Assembly (NCBI GenBank): GCA_030063045.1
Contig: JAQSEB010000050.1
Span: 1,612,001 to 1,676,000 of the forward strand
Source of the DNA: Pratylenchus scribneri
Lineage: Eukaryota > Nematoda > Chromadorea > Rhabditida > Pratylenchidae
DNA: 64,000 nt
Reading direction: 5' to 3'
In this document: one piece after another, positions 37,400 to 49,044 of the stretch
How positions within the stretch are numbered: the first letter of the stretch is position 1
How the letters are laid out: each line of letters starts with the position of its first letter
Notes under the pieces: generated by a model
Database searches by the model: none
What the model saw: only the letters and a program-made list of their open reading frames with translations
Told to the model about the DNA's origin: nothing
Made by a program: the position numbers and the translations under genes

Positions 37400-38250
37400 G
37401 CAAAATGAAGTGAATGGAAGAAGATTTAGTGGAAAGGGGGCAAAACGTTTTGGTGCGCGGAAGGCGACAAGGTTGATGATGAGAAAGTAATGGGAATGTG
37501 AATGTAAATGAACGAATAACGAATTTTGGTTGCGGTTGACGATGCGCACTTGGAGGCAGCAGTCAAAATATATGACCTCGTCATTCATTTTGCTGGGCCG
37601 TAAATTGGCTTGACCAACGGAAGGGAAAACGAAGGGAATGGCCAATGTTTACGCGGGAATGGCCACAAAAAGGAAAGAAGGAATGTCCGATGAGGAAAAA
37701 GTTTTGGTGCGGAAGACAACAAGATTGATGATGAGATAGTTGAAATGTATGTGAAATGTGAATGAACGAATTTGAGTTACAATTACGATTGGCTTGATGG
37801 GCAGCAGTTAAAATATACGACTTCTTTCTCGTCATTTTGGGTCGGCAAATGGCTTGACCAAAAGGGGAATTGAAGAGAAAGGGGAAGTTGGAATGGCCAA
37901 TGTTTACGGGAGGGAATGGCCACAAATAGGTGGAATGCGCAACGATTATATTTGCAGCAATTTTACTGGAGGCAAACTGGAGGAAATGAAGTGGAATGGA
38001 AGGATTTAGGTGAAAAGAGGCAAGATGTTTTGGTGCGCGGAAGGAGACAAGGTTGCTGAGAAAGTGGCGAGAATGTAAATGAACGAATTTTGGTGGGCAG
38101 CAGTCAAAATAGACGACCTTCTCCCGTCATTCATTTTGTTGGGCGGCAAATTGGCTTGACCAACGGAAAGTGGATTGGAAGGGAATGAAGGGGATGGCTG
38201 GCCAATGTTTACGCGTGGGAATATGGCCACAAATAGGAAGATGGAATGCG
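37400..38250. repeat. Three degenerate tandem copies of a 250-300 bp unit
   Basis: Blocks starting at about 37403, 37680 and 37978 share GTTTTGGTGCGCGGAAGG, GCAGCAGTCAAAATAT, TTGGCTTGACCAACGGAA, GGCCAATGTTTACGCGGGAA and TGGCCACAAA in the same order. Identity is moderate with many indels, so this is an old triplication. No convincing coding frame is maintained across the copies. Confidence 0.75.
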
Positions 38251-39289
38251 AGACCAACTAAATATTTGCATTTGGAGGAGGCGGAGGATGAAGAAGGGTG
38301 GAAAATATTGGAAGAAGGCGCAAATTTGGAAGGAAACATTTTGGGGGGTTTTGGCTTTTTGTGGGAAGGTGGAAGAAAGCCTCCGGATGACCCTCTTCAT
38401 CTTCCCCCTCCGCCTCTTCTCGAAAATCCTTGCACCTCCGCGCCACTTCCACCAAAACGACTTTTGAGGTCAAAAAAGGAGCTTTTGAGATGGCGAGAAG
38501 AAGGAGGCGAGAAGAAGGGAATTCAACGACAATTTTGACATATTCTCCCCTTTAAAACATTCCCTCAAAATCCCCTCATTTTTTTTGTGGTGCCTTCCGC
38601 ATTTGCGCCAAGGACGTTGCGCCCCCTCTGTCCTGGCAAGGCGGCTTTTGTGTACAAAAATCCATCCAGCCGACTGTCCAGTGTCCATCCATCCATCCAG
38701 GGGTGCAAAAAGCAATGCGAAAATGATTGGAGGAGGAGGCAAATGTCCACCCTTTTGATTCTCGCCTTCCTTATTTGGGGATGAATTCCTCGAAATGATT
38801 TTGGGGGTGGTTTGACGAGCGCAAATTGCCGCTGACCACTTTTTTGTAAGGGAATCGGCACAATTTTGACTGACTGACTGAGGAGGTAATTTTGACCAAA
38901 AATTGATGGAGGGATGAGACCAATTTTGGGTGATGGGTTTTTGGGGCATTTTTGTGGGCATTCTAATGGTTGTGGGGGTTTTATGTCTAGGTCGTCCATT
39001 TTTGTGAATGAGAGGTGGGAGGGGACACTTTTAGGGCATTCAATTGTACACCGCGCATTCAGCAATTTTGGATTTGGGGCCTGAAATACACATTCATATT
39101 TGGCTGTGGGGGCAATGAATGGAATGAATGAAAGCGAAAATTGAGGTGGGCAAATGAATGAATGGAGTTGAAGGGTCAAGGTGAGGGGAATGAATGAATA
39201 AATGGACGGTGGGGATTGGGGCTTGGAGGCACATTTTGTGGGTTGGGGACAATTTATAGTGCCGCCGATTGAGTATCTGCATTAGTTTT

Positions 39290-39740
39290 TGGCCCATAAC
39301 TCAAGTAACAAGGGAGATATCTCACCTTAAGATGGCCCTTTTTGATGAAATTTGGCATATGTTTAGGCCACAGTATGCCAACATCTAATTAGTAATTTTT
39401 ATTTGCTGAAGGCGCTTGCTTCAAATTTTATGGCCATAAAAAGTTTTCAGTCATTTTGACCCGTAGCTCAGCTAGGCAATGGCCTATTCGGGAAAGCGAT
39501 GTACCATTTTGAAGCCCTAAAAGTAACTAAAAAGTGGCTATAAAATTGTTATAAATTTCACCTTTTTATTTTGGTAATTCGTCTTTGCTTCGAAAAGCCC
39601 GAATTTTAAAGGAAAAGCCGCCTATTTTACAAATTGTTTTAATTTTTCATGAAATACTAAAGCCACTTTTTAAAGGACTTTTAGAGCTTTCAAATAGCAT
39701 ATCGCCTTCCTGAATTGTGTGCTTCCTTCTTGAGTTATGG
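39290..39740. mobile_element. Foldback element FB-B, long variant
   Basis: The region from about 39460 (GACCCGTAGCTCAGCTAGGC) to 39740 (AATAGCATATCGCCTTCCTG, TTGAGTTATGGC) is the foldback. It is preceded by GGCCCATAACTCAAGTAACA and by TTGGCATATGTTTAGGCCAC, which recurs at about 51690-51910. Confidence 0.65.
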
Positions 39741-40749
39741 CAAAATGAACAGTCGAGGTTCTGAAATGGCACTATTGAAACGTCCTCTTTCGACAGGCGG
39801 GAATGGGAGGAGGAAAAGGTGGGACGGGACAAAATTGGGGATGCCCCAAAGGGCAGCAAGGTCACCAAATGTGGTTTCGATGGTTGGAAAGGACGAAGGC
39901 GGCAATTTGGGTTTTGGGCTGCGCATTCCCCCAAAAAAACCGCCAGAAAAACCATCGGCGGAAGAGAGAATGAAATGGAAATTGGGAGGAGGGATTTGGC
40001 CTCCAAATTGGAGAAAGGCCTTCAGAGAGAATTGCCCATTTTCCCTCATTCATCGGACATAACCAAAATGCATTTTGCCATTGGCGCGGAATCATCCCTA
40101 GGTTATGGGAAAATGATTAAGGGGGGGGGGGGGGGGGAAGTGCCCGCGCATTTTGGGGGCCATAAAAGTTTGTTGGAATCCGGTGGAATAAAATGGGTCA
40201 ACTTTTGATGAATTTTGGAAAGTAAAAGTCCGAAATGAGTTGGGGGAGGGAAAAGGGCGAATGGATTGGAAGACAAAGGCACAAATGCGGCGCAAATAAA
40301 AGTCAAATTTGGATAAAACATAAAAATGAGGAGGCGAAGATAAGCATCGCCATTCGCCAACAATTTTACTTTTTTGGGAGAGGAAAAGCATTTGGAATGG
40401 CATAGAATGAGGGAAGGGAGGGTCGTATTTCTTTCAGCTCATTTCCTCCATAAATTTCCTCATTTACACAAAATTATCCATTTACCTTTATTATGCCCCT
40501 CCACATATTTGTTGGTTGCTGATGACCCAAATCTGAGGCCTCTGCGCATTGCCTTTCCGGATGCAAATTGCAAATTGATGAATTTAGAAAGGAATTCTAC
40601 CCTTTCCTTTGTCTATTTAATATCCTCCCCAATCCACACAAATTCTCCTCCTTTGCCGAAGTTCTTGCAGCGGGAATAAAAATAATGAGGAATAAAATTG
40701 GATGATAAAATTTTATGAAGGGATGGGGGAGGGTATATTATTATTCAAA

Positions 40750-41680
40750 AAAAGGCAGAATTAGTTATTGAAACACAAAATATAGGCGGAATTAGTTGGA
40801 CAAAACACAAATAGGCGGAATTATTTTGGGGCAAAACAGGCGGAATTATTTTGGGGCAAATAGGCGGAATTATTTTGGGGCAAATAGGCGGAATTATTTT
40901 GGGGCAAATAGGCGGAATTATTTTGGGGCAAAAAAGGCGGAATTATTTTGGGGCAAATAGGCGGAATTATTTTGGGGCAAAACAGGCGGAATTATTTTGG
41001 GGCAAATAGGCGGAATTATTTTGGGGCAAATAGGCGGAATTATTTTGGGGCAAAAAAGGCGGAATTATTTTGGGGCAAACAGGCGGAATTATTTTGGGGC
41101 AAATAGGCGGAATTATTTTGGGGCAAATAGGCGGAATTATTTTGGGGCAAATAGGCGGAATTATTTTGGGGCAAATAGGCGGAATTATTTTGGGGCAAAT
41201 AGGCGGAATTATTTTGGGGCAAATAGGCGGAATTATTTTGGGGCAAAACAGGCGGAATTATTTTGGGGCAAATAGGCGGAATTATTTTGGGGCAAATAGG
41301 CGGAATTATTTTGGGGCAAAACAGGCGGAATTATTTTGGGGCAAACAGGCGGAATTATTTTGGGGCAAATAGGCGGAATTATTTTGGGGCAAATAGGCGG
41401 AATTATTTTGAGGCAAATAGGCGGAATTATTTTGGGGCAAATAGGCGGAATTATTTTGGGGCAAATAGGCGGAATTATTTTGGGGCAAAACAGGCGGAAT
41501 TATTTTGGGGCAAATAGGCGGAATTATTTTGGGGCAAATAGGCGGAATTATTTTGGGGCAAATAGGCGGAATTATTTTGGGGCAAAACAGGCGGAATTAT
41601 TTTGGGGCAAATAGGCGGAATTATTTTGGGGCAAATAGGCGGAATTATTTTGGGGCAAAATAGGCGGAATTATTGCAAAA
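40750..41680. repeat. 24-bp minisatellite array 5 (intergenic)
   Basis: About 38 copies in the opposite orientation to array 1: AGGCGGAATTATTTTGGGGC plus AAAT. Units with AAAACAGG (25 bp) alternate with AAATAGG (24 bp) at fairly regular intervals, which shifts the open frame. This explains the overlapping long frames seen there. Confidence 0.97.
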
Positions 41681-42231
41681 ATACGAAGCACCAGAATTTA
41701 TTTTTTCACAAATTTGTTTGCTTTTAGAATAATTCCACCTGTCTTCAATTTCTTTCTTTTTTAACCATTCCAAAATATGCAATAATTTCCTCAAATATTT
41801 CCATCTTTGCCATTGGCATCCAATCAAAAATAAATAATAAAATTGTTTATTGCCCCTTAATTTGATGACGGCGTATTTCCGCCCAACCAATGGGGCCTCA
41901 CAAACAATTTCCATGACAATTTGTGTTGTTTTTTATGGTAAAAAAAATAGGCGTAATGGTGGCCTAGGAGACGGGTGCCTGAAGGAAGAAGCAAGAAAAT
42001 TGCCATTATGGCCATTGAGGTAGGTTGAATGAGCCCAGAGGCGGCATTCGCCATTCATTTTCTTCCAATTCAATCCACCACATCAAAGTAGAAGCTTTTC
42101 CCACCAATCATCTGCTACTTCAGCTGATGGTGTTCTTCGGTTCATTTGGAGTTGTTTTCATCTATTTTTATCAACCAAAAGCATCAATGCCCATAAAAAA
42201 GTGAATTAAAAGCCATCAAATCTGCTGTTGT

Positions 42232-43191
42232 TTGTGTGAGAATGTCAATGTCAATGTTCCAATCGGGCAAATGGAAAAGCCACCCCACCAAATCCCTTCC
42301 AATCCCATTCTCCCACAAATCTTTACATTCCACCAAAATCCCATCGCCCTTCTTCCACTTGGCCTTTTGGCGTTCTCCATCGCCTTTTATTATCCCTTCG
42401 ACCAAATTCCAATTTTACCAAATGTCCCTCGGCCCATTCCATTGGCCTATACTCGGTACATCCAACATTTGGGGCTGTGGCCGGATATTCCAGAGGACCT
42501 CTGGAGGCGTTCCTTTATCCTCTCCATCGATCCATTCCACAAAGTTGTCCGTCCCTTCGGGGGACAATCTTTTATATTATTAAAGGACCAATTCCTCCAA
42601 TTTATTTGCATTTTTTCTTCCCCCATTTTTGCACCTTCACATCGTCGCGATGAACGACCTTTGGGGGACAAAGGCAAAGGCGGAGGACACTTTTCTGCTG
42701 GCCTTGCATATAATTGTTCCTTCCCCTTTATATATTTATGCGAATGTGGAAATTGCGAGAAGATCGTCGACCATTTGAGGGAGCATCCAACAATCCATCC
42801 AATTCTCATTTTCATTCAACCACCTTTTGCCCATTTTCGAAAGCCGATTGATTTTGTTTGCTCTTTTGGGCCTAGTTGTTGGCCTCACATCCCAGAGAGT
42901 ATTTTCCTTTCTCGCTCACACCAAAGCAGACACCCCCCCTCCGCCTTCGCCTTGGGGGGAGACCTCGGGCCAGTCACCAACCACCGGGCCCATCCCATTT
43001 TCCCATTTGGCAGCAGCTCCTTCCCCACATCACCCCCCAAAAGCAGAGTAAAAGCTCACTTTTATCGCTTTCTTCTCCTTTTTTTGCATTTTCTTATAAT
43101 TTTTACCCTTTTATTTTATTCGACATTTGATAAAAATAATTCCAAGGCTGGCACAATTTTATTGCAAAATTTCTGTTTCATTTTCCAATGA
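42232..43191 (+). CDS. Unassigned 319-codon ORF, doubtful
   Basis: Not recognised. A single uninterrupted frame of 319 codons between array 5 and the Na+/H+ exchanger. It contains two hydrophobic stretches: near residue 40 (IALLPLGLLAFSIAFYYPF) and at the C-terminus (FLLLFLHFLIIFTLLFYSTF). It also has a polar middle with IPEDLWRRSF and CECGNCEK. The whole segment is poor in stops: both other plus-strand frames are open for over 100 codons and a minus-strand frame for 122. That argues for compositional bias rather than selection. Another frame at about 42827-43051 has a better-looking helix (LILFALLGLVVGL). A multi-exon gene using parts of several frames is possible. Confidence 0.25.
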   Translation: MCENVNVNVPIGQMEKPPHQIPSNPILPQIFTFHQNPIALLPLGLLAFSIAFYYPFDQIPILPNVPRPIPLAYTRYIQHLGLWPDIPEDLWRRSFILSIDPFHKVVRPFGGQSFILLKDQFLQFICIFSSPIFAPSHRRDERPLGDKGKGGGHFSAGLAYNCSFPFIYLCECGNCEKIVDHLREHPTIHPILIFIQPPFAHFRKPIDFVCSFGPSCWPHIPESIFLSRSHQSRHPPSAFALGGDLGPVTNHRAHPIFPFGSSSFPTSPPKSRVKAHFYRFLLLFLHFLIIFTLLFYSTFDKNNSKAGTILLQNFCFIFQ

Positions 43192-43597
43192 ATCTTTCGA
43201 ATAAAAAACAAAAAAGTCTCAGACATAATCCAAAGTTCGAAAAACCCATTTATCCCCTTCTTTTCCCTCTCATTTTTAATCCAGACGATTTATTTCTTTT
43301 CTATATTATTACCAGCTGTTCAAAATGATTGGACTGCTCTGATCAAAGGATAATGATTGGCTTAATCTTTTTCCATTTTTTCATTGAATTTTTCTAGCGA
43401 AAGTGAGCGCAAAAATTCACTTAAATTAAGATTTTTTTACTACTGTATTTTTAATTTCAAATTTTCGCAAAATATTTAAATTATGGCGAAATATATAAAT
43501 TTAAATAAAAATGACATTTTATTTCTTCAGGTTTTTCAATTTTCAGGAATTTTTTTTTCCTTTTTTATATTTTCAAAATATTTTAGAGAGGAAGAAA

Positions 43598-46500
43598 ATG
43601 AATTCAACTGCGGATTTTCCCATTCCATCAACTTCTTCTTCCTCCTCAAATTGGACACAAAATGAATCGGCGACGAATTCCGCATCAGAAATTAATCAAA
43701 TTCATCATGAACATGAACATTATTTGGACGGGCACAGGGAAAGAATTGCCTTCTTCGAAATGCACTTTAAAGCGCATCAAACACAATTAACATTTGCATT
43801 TTGGTTTTTTATTACAATAATTGCTAAAATTGGTGAGCCAAAATTTAAATCAAAATTTAATTCAATTTTTATTTAAGTTTTTCATCGACTCGAAAGGATA
43901 AAAGGCATTTTACCGGATTCAGCACTTTTGCTTGTAATAGGCAGCATTTTTGGGGGAATATTGCATTTAAAATTCCCAGAACAGGTACAAAAAAAAATAA
44001 ATCAATTAATTTGATTAAAATTAAAGGAAATTTATTTGGAACCCGACTGGTTTTTCCTCTACCTTTTGCCACCGATTGCCTTGGAAGCCGGCTATTTTAT
44101 GCCAAACAAAGAGGTGGATTTAAAATAAATATTTTCAAAACCCAAAAAAAATATTCAGTTTTTCCGTAACATTGGAACAATCACAACATTCGCCGTTGTT
44201 GGCACAATTTGGAATACGGCGGCCACCGGCATCACCCTGTATTCGCTGAGCAATTATTTTCACGGCAATCCATCGCCAATCGATTTGTTCCTGTTCGCCA
44301 CACTGATCAGTGCCGTCGATCCGGTAGCGGTGATTTGCGTTTTTGAGGAAATTCACGTCAATCAACTTCTCTACATTTGCGTTTTTGGCGAAAGTCTGCT
44401 GAATGATGCCGTCACAATTGTAAATAAAAGGGGTCAACCCAAAATCTCTACACCTAAAATCTTTATACTCAAAATCTCTACCCTAAAATCCCTACGGGGA
44501 AAAATGTAAAAGGTAAAATAAAATTTAACTTCAAGGGCCTTAGAATGGCCTTAGGGCTTCTATAGGGATTTTTAGGTGGAATTGGAACCGGAATTTGACA
44601 ATTTATCATGTTTAATATAGGTCCTTTACCACACACTCCACGCAATTGCGGCAGTCGGCCCTGGCCATGTGTTCTGGAGTGATTACATTTTGGCCGTGGT
44701 GGCCTTCTTTTGGGTTTCCATTGGTGGCATTCTGGTCGGAGCCATTTGGGCGGTGCTCACTGGAATTGTCACAAAGTCAGTACAAAAAAAAATTAAATTA
44801 ATATTCACAATTTTAGATGGGGAGCTGGTGTCAGCGTCGTTCAACCATTAACTTGCCTTCTTTTTCCCTATTTGGTAGGAATTTTTGTGATAAATAAATT
44901 TTAATATTTATTTTTTTTTTATTAATTTTCGTATTTTTTAGGCCTATCTCATCGCCGAATCCTTTGGTCTCTCCGGCATTTTGGCCATTGTTGTTTGTGG
45001 AATGGGAATGAAGCAATACATTGTGGGCAATATCAGTGAACAATCGCTGGTCACCGTCAACTATTTCATGAAAACCCTCTCATCCAGGTGAATGAATTAT
45101 TCCCCAATCGATTCAAAAATTAATATTTTATTTTATAGTTGCGAAGCAGTAATTTTCGTTTTCTTGGGCCTTTCTGCCGTCTCAAAAAATCATGATTTGG
45201 ATTTTATTTTCATTCTGGTCACTCTTTTTGCCATTTTCGTCTACCGTTTCATTGGAGTGGGCGTATTGACATATTTGGTGAACAAAAGAAGGCTCCAGAA
45301 AATTGGAATTGTCGACCAATTCATCATGGGCTATGGAGGAATTCGAGGTAAAAATTTAATTTAAAAATTGTTTAATCAATCGCCAATTTGTCCATCAGGC
45401 GCAGTTTGTTATGGTCTGGTGATGTCGCTGAACACTGAGTTGGTTTGTTGCCGGAATATGTTGGCCACCACCACAATCATTGTCATTTTGTTCACCGTTT
45501 TCATTCAGGTTAGATTTGGACATTAGATAAAATTTGAATTTCCCGGTTCATTTTTTGTTAGAATTATCGTATTCGCTCTAAAAATATACTGAAGAATGAG
45601 TAAAAATTTATAAAAGTGCTTAACAAGCCCAGAAAAAATCATTAGCCTCGGAGCGGATTCGAACCCGGAACCTAAATTTAAAAAACTAAGAGGTAATCCG
45701 CTAGGCTATCGTGACTTTGTTCCAGGGATCAATATTTATTCATTTGAATGTTTTTTTAAGGGCGGCTCAATCAAAAAATTTGTCACGTATCTGAAAGTAA
45801 AACAACATGAAGTGAGAAAGAAAACCGTGTTCGAAATGATCGCCGACAACATTTGCTCCCATATGGCCGGTGGATTGGAAAGCATCACAGGGATTCGAGG
45901 CAATTATTGGGTAAAATTAGGGTTTAAAATTCAAATAAAATATTTTATTTAAAAACAGTTTCGAATGACAATTGAACGATTCAACGATCGATATTTACGG
46001 CCATTCATCACCCTCCAATCCGAGGACCGGGGAATGAAAATTGTCAAATACAATGAGGAAATCCAAGTGACGGAGGCGGTCACCTACCTCAAAAAGCATG
46101 GATCATTTGCGGGCATGCCAACCGTGCAAAGCAGCAGAGATTTGGTTGGAGTGGCTGCGGCGGCACAGCTGGCTAATGGGCCAAGGTAATCCAAAATTCA
46201 TTAATCCAATAAGGACAATATATGGAAAAAATAAAACAACAAAAAAATTATTTGCTTCAAAGGGAGTTCGAACACACGACCCCCCATAAAAAGCATTTAT
46301 AACCAACTGAGCCATAATCACTGATGATAATTCTCATTAATTTTAATATTTACATTACACTTTCTTTCATCCAATAAGGCCAATAAAAAATTATTTGCCC
46401 CGGGATGGGTTCGAACACACGACCTCCAAAAAGAAAACCAAGTCTCTAACCAATTGAGCCAAAGCATTCAGCGATGGCCTTTCATTATTTTTAATATTTC

Positions 46501-47031
46501 TAATTTTATTAATTTACCTATATTTCCACAGGATGAGTCTTTCTCAATCCCAACGTGAGCATCGCTTTTTGGCTGTTCCCCAGCGAAAATCGCAGGATGG
46601 TGGCGGAGGCGGTGGCACAATTCCACGGAATGAGTCCGTCAGCTTCTTCTTACGCGATAAATTTGCCGAAATGAATTCGGTACACTTTAATAAACTCAAA
46701 TTCATATTCTTAACCCATTTTAGAGTGCTCATCGATACAGTCGACACTTTTTGGACGGTGACTTCCGCAACCTTCAGCACAGTTTCAGTTTGGCCGAAGA
46801 TGTACGCAAACATAATATTCAATTTAATTTAAAATTTGATTTAAATTGCAGAATAAACCGGCCGAAGATGATGAGAGCTATTACAAAACATATCCGTACA
46901 GCAAATGCAATAAGAAGGATGCACTAATCCAAATGAGGAAATCCAGCAAATTTGGTTCAACAAAGGAATTGGATACAGTGCCCGAAACTTCAATCAGATT
47001 TTTGTCACCCGGCGAAGAAGAAGAAGAATGA
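43598..47031 (+). CDS. Na+/H+ exchanger (NHE/NHX, SLC9A family)
   Basis: Electroneutral Na+/H+ antiporter of the cation:proton antiporter 1 family, regulating intracellular pH and volume. About 13 exons. Landmarks in order: [38 protein letters not shown] (nearly invariant NHE motif), [32 protein letters not shown] (active-site signature with the Asn-Asp pair), [32 protein letters not shown] segment read here as [17 protein letters not shown] plus [10 protein letters not shown], then a cytoplasmic regulatory tail beginning [15 protein letters not shown]. The tail ends in EEEEE at the stop 47029-47031. The start at 43598 follows an acceptor-like TATTTTAG, suggesting trans-splicing. The conserved PPI/LE and ND residues suggest an active transporter. 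The sequence looks like the plasma-membrane NHE clade; the paralogue number is not assignable. Introns at 45511-45760 and 46187-46530 carry tRNA-derived repeats. Confidence 0.9.
45540..45735 (-). repeat. SINE-like tRNA-derived sequence (Na+/H+ exchanger intron)
   Basis: Contains CGGAGCGGATTCGAACCCGG and AACCTAAATTT, then AGGTAATCCGCTAGGCTA. The reverse complement of the latter is A-box-like. It carries the same AAAGTGCTTAACAAGCCC lead as its relatives. Confidence 0.75.
46225..46330 (-). repeat. tRNA-like repeat copy 1 (Na+/H+ exchanger intron)
   Basis: The minus strand shows an A-box (TGGCTCAGTTGG) and a B-box (TGTTCGAACTCC), with a long variable middle (TTTTTATGGGGGGTCGTG). It is paired with a related copy about 130 bp downstream. 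The acceptor ends do not pair well, so it is probably a SINE or tRNA relic rather than a working tRNA gene. Confidence 0.6.
46365..46475 (-). repeat. tRNA-like repeat copy 2 (Na+/H+ exchanger intron)
   Basis: The minus strand shows TGGCTCAATTGGTTAGAG and TGTGTTCGAACCCATCC. Like copy 1 it is followed on the minus strand by AAATAATTTTTTATTGGC-type sequence. The shared AATAAGGACAATA / AATAAGGCCAATAA flanks mark copies 1 and 2 as a tandem duplication. Confidence 0.6.
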
Positions 47032-47351
47032 AGGAGGAAATATTCCCCTAAATTGCTCATTTTTCCTAATTTAACTTTTATTTTTCTAATTTATATTTCA
47101 TATATTTCTATCATTTTTCTAACACAAAAACAAATCACTCGATCTTGTCATCATAACGGGACCTTTAATTTAATCGATAAAAGTATTTATTTTATTTATT
47201 ATAAAATGGCACAATTAACAAAGAAGACAAATAAATAAATGGAATTGTTGAAATTGGGGGAAATCATCAAAAATAAATAATACAATAATTTTATGGGCAA
47301 TGAAAATGATGGGACACAATAAAAAGTGAACACAAAAAATCAATCAATATT
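47032..47351. other. Convergent 3' spacer of Na+/H+ exchanger and K+ channel
   Basis: 320 bp of AT-rich sequence between two convergent stops. It contains several AATAAA-like signals on both strands (for example near 47230 and 47270). No other feature is seen. Confidence 0.6.
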
Positions 47352-49044
47352 TTATACCCACTTCCGCTCTTTGCTCTTCTCCATTTCCATATAAATCTCT
47401 TCCTTTGGCTCAATAATTGAATCTTTCGCTGTCGGCGGTGCATAATAGGAGGATGTAATTGGTTTCGGCCCTTCCTTCTTCCTTTTGACCGTGGTGGTTT
47501 TCTTCTTCTTCTTTTGTTGCTGCTTAATTGGAGCTTTCACTGCCACATCCGTCGTCGTCGTCGCCGCCGTCTTCTTTTTGCAACACTGACAACATCGTTG
47601 ACAAATTCCGGCCGCACATTTGCAAATCCATTTTGGCAGTCTGTATCGAATATATTTCTGCAAATATTGCCAAAATTATTTAAAATAATCACTTAAAATT
47701 ATTACGATAGCCGCAGTGAACAATCCGGTCAGCAGCACTTGGCCAATTGTGAGCATCGGAAGGTGGACATAGATGTAGAGATTGCGCCGAGCCATCATGT
47801 CGCCAAAGCCAATTAGAGCAGCGGATTGTAGAACGAAATAAATTGTATCCATGTACGACCAATGGTGGTCACTTCCACTGTTTTCGACCAGCTTAAAATT
47901 GGATGATATGTTAATTAATTATTTTTCTAATTTTGTTTTCTAAGCCTAGACTGTGGAATGTATAAAAATGCCTAACAAGCCCGAAAATATTTATTGTCCT
48001 CGGTGCGGATTCGAACCCGAGACCTAAATTTTGCAAAATTTAAGGTCCAATCTTCGGGTCGAAAGTTTTCTAAATTAATTTTTGTTGTAATTTACACTCA
48101 CTAGTTGGCCTAAATAAATCCAAAGCTTATAATGAAATTAAGAAGCAAAAACCACTAACCATTGTTATCCATCCTTGCAAGAATAGCCACGAGACTGTGA
48201 TGCCCAAAATCCACAGGAACTTCTTCCATCGAGCAATTTTTGGCACAGGAGTGACGGCAATTTTGGGGTTGCGAAATTGGTTCCGGATGCGAATGATGCG
48301 CGAATAAATCCAGACGAATATTGCTTGGTCGATCCAGTCCTGGAAATCGGCGGAGAAGGCGAAGTAGATTGGAATGCCAAAAAGTGCATAGAAGATTGTG
48401 GCCAGCTTGCCCCATTTTGTCTTTGGTGCCTTAATGTGAACGTTCGATTATGAGATGAATTTTGTGGAATAAACCTGATCTCCATAACCGACAGTCGTGA
48501 ACACACTGATCGAATAGGGCAGCCCTTCATAAACCAAGTGGCTAATCCGGTTGATGTTTTGACTGCAACTGAAATATTGGAATTAATCAATTCAATAATC
48601 TTCCCTAGCTTACTTTTGATTCGTTGTTTTGCCAGGTTCATCCGCTCCTCCTTCAATTGACTGAAAAATCATTAATTATTCACAAATTTCACTTTTCTAA
48701 CTAACCGTAAACATCCACGCGCCAATGAATGCATACCCATAAAGGATTGGTATGTAGATGAATGGACATGCCCAATGCCGCGATGGACGTCCAACTTGGC
48801 GAAGATCGATTCTCCAATCACTCGGCGATGGCAGTTCATCTTCTTCTTCTTCATCATTGTTGCGATTTGGACGTCTGATGGGCCCGGCCGCAATTGAATA
48901 ATCAGTAAGCGAGTAACTGTAAATGGAAAGAGATTGTTGATTTTGAATCATTGAAATATTGTCCTACCTATCCGGAATTGTGTCCTCATCTTCAGGTTCA
49001 GGTGGAATGTATATTGCCTGCCTTTCACTATTGAAATTTGCCAT
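47352..49044 (-). CDS. Two-pore-domain potassium channel (TWK/K2P)
   Basis: Background K+ leak channel subunit. Seven exons sum to 1191 nt (396 aa): 48968-49044, 48706-48916, 48614-48660, 48475-48568, 48160-48429, 47706-47891 and 47352-47657. M1 is in exon 2 (IPILYGYAFIGAWMFT). The first pore loop carries the canonical filter TTVGYGD (exon 4), followed by ATIFYALFGIPIYF. The second pore loop has ALIGFGD, the usual GFGD variant of K2P pore 2. M4 is LPMLTIGQVLLTGLF. The N-terminal tail is short and acidic (EEEEDE). The C-terminal tail has a Cys-rich block (CKCAAGICQRCCQCCKKK) directly after M4, then Lys-rich stretches; such a block could be palmitoylated (inference). All junctions are in phase. 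The paralogue within the large nematode TWK family cannot be assigned. Confidence 0.92.
47940..48075 (-). repeat. SINE-like tRNA-derived sequence (K+ channel intron)
   Basis: Contains CGGTGCGGATTCGAACCCGA and GACCTAAATTTTGCAAAA with the AATGCCTAACAAGCCCGAAA lead. It is closely related to the copy at 45540 in the neighbouring gene. Confidence 0.75.

Larger units (their letters stand above)
35408..42231. other. Repeat-rich region without recognisable gene
   Basis: 6.8 kb upstream of dex-1. It holds FB-B copies (35545-35845; 36370-36830; 39290-39740), a degenerate triplication (37400-38250), an 18-G homopolymer run at about 40121-40138 and minisatellite array 5 (40750-41675). Stop-poor frames (for example on the minus strand at 36.8-37.3 and 38.5-39.2 kb) are open in several phases at once, show no domain, and overlap repeats, so no gene is called. 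Confidence 0.55.

Noticed and set aside
38470..39179. Minus-strand ORF of 204 codons
   Set aside because: It has some Cys-Pro motifs, but an overlapping frame is open too, there is no splice or domain evidence, and the region is non-coding repeat-like DNA.
40121..40138. G-quadruplex regulatory element at the G homopolymer
   Set aside because: It is a plain homopolymer, as also at 53388 and 35137, probably a slippage tract. No supporting structure or nearby gene start was found.
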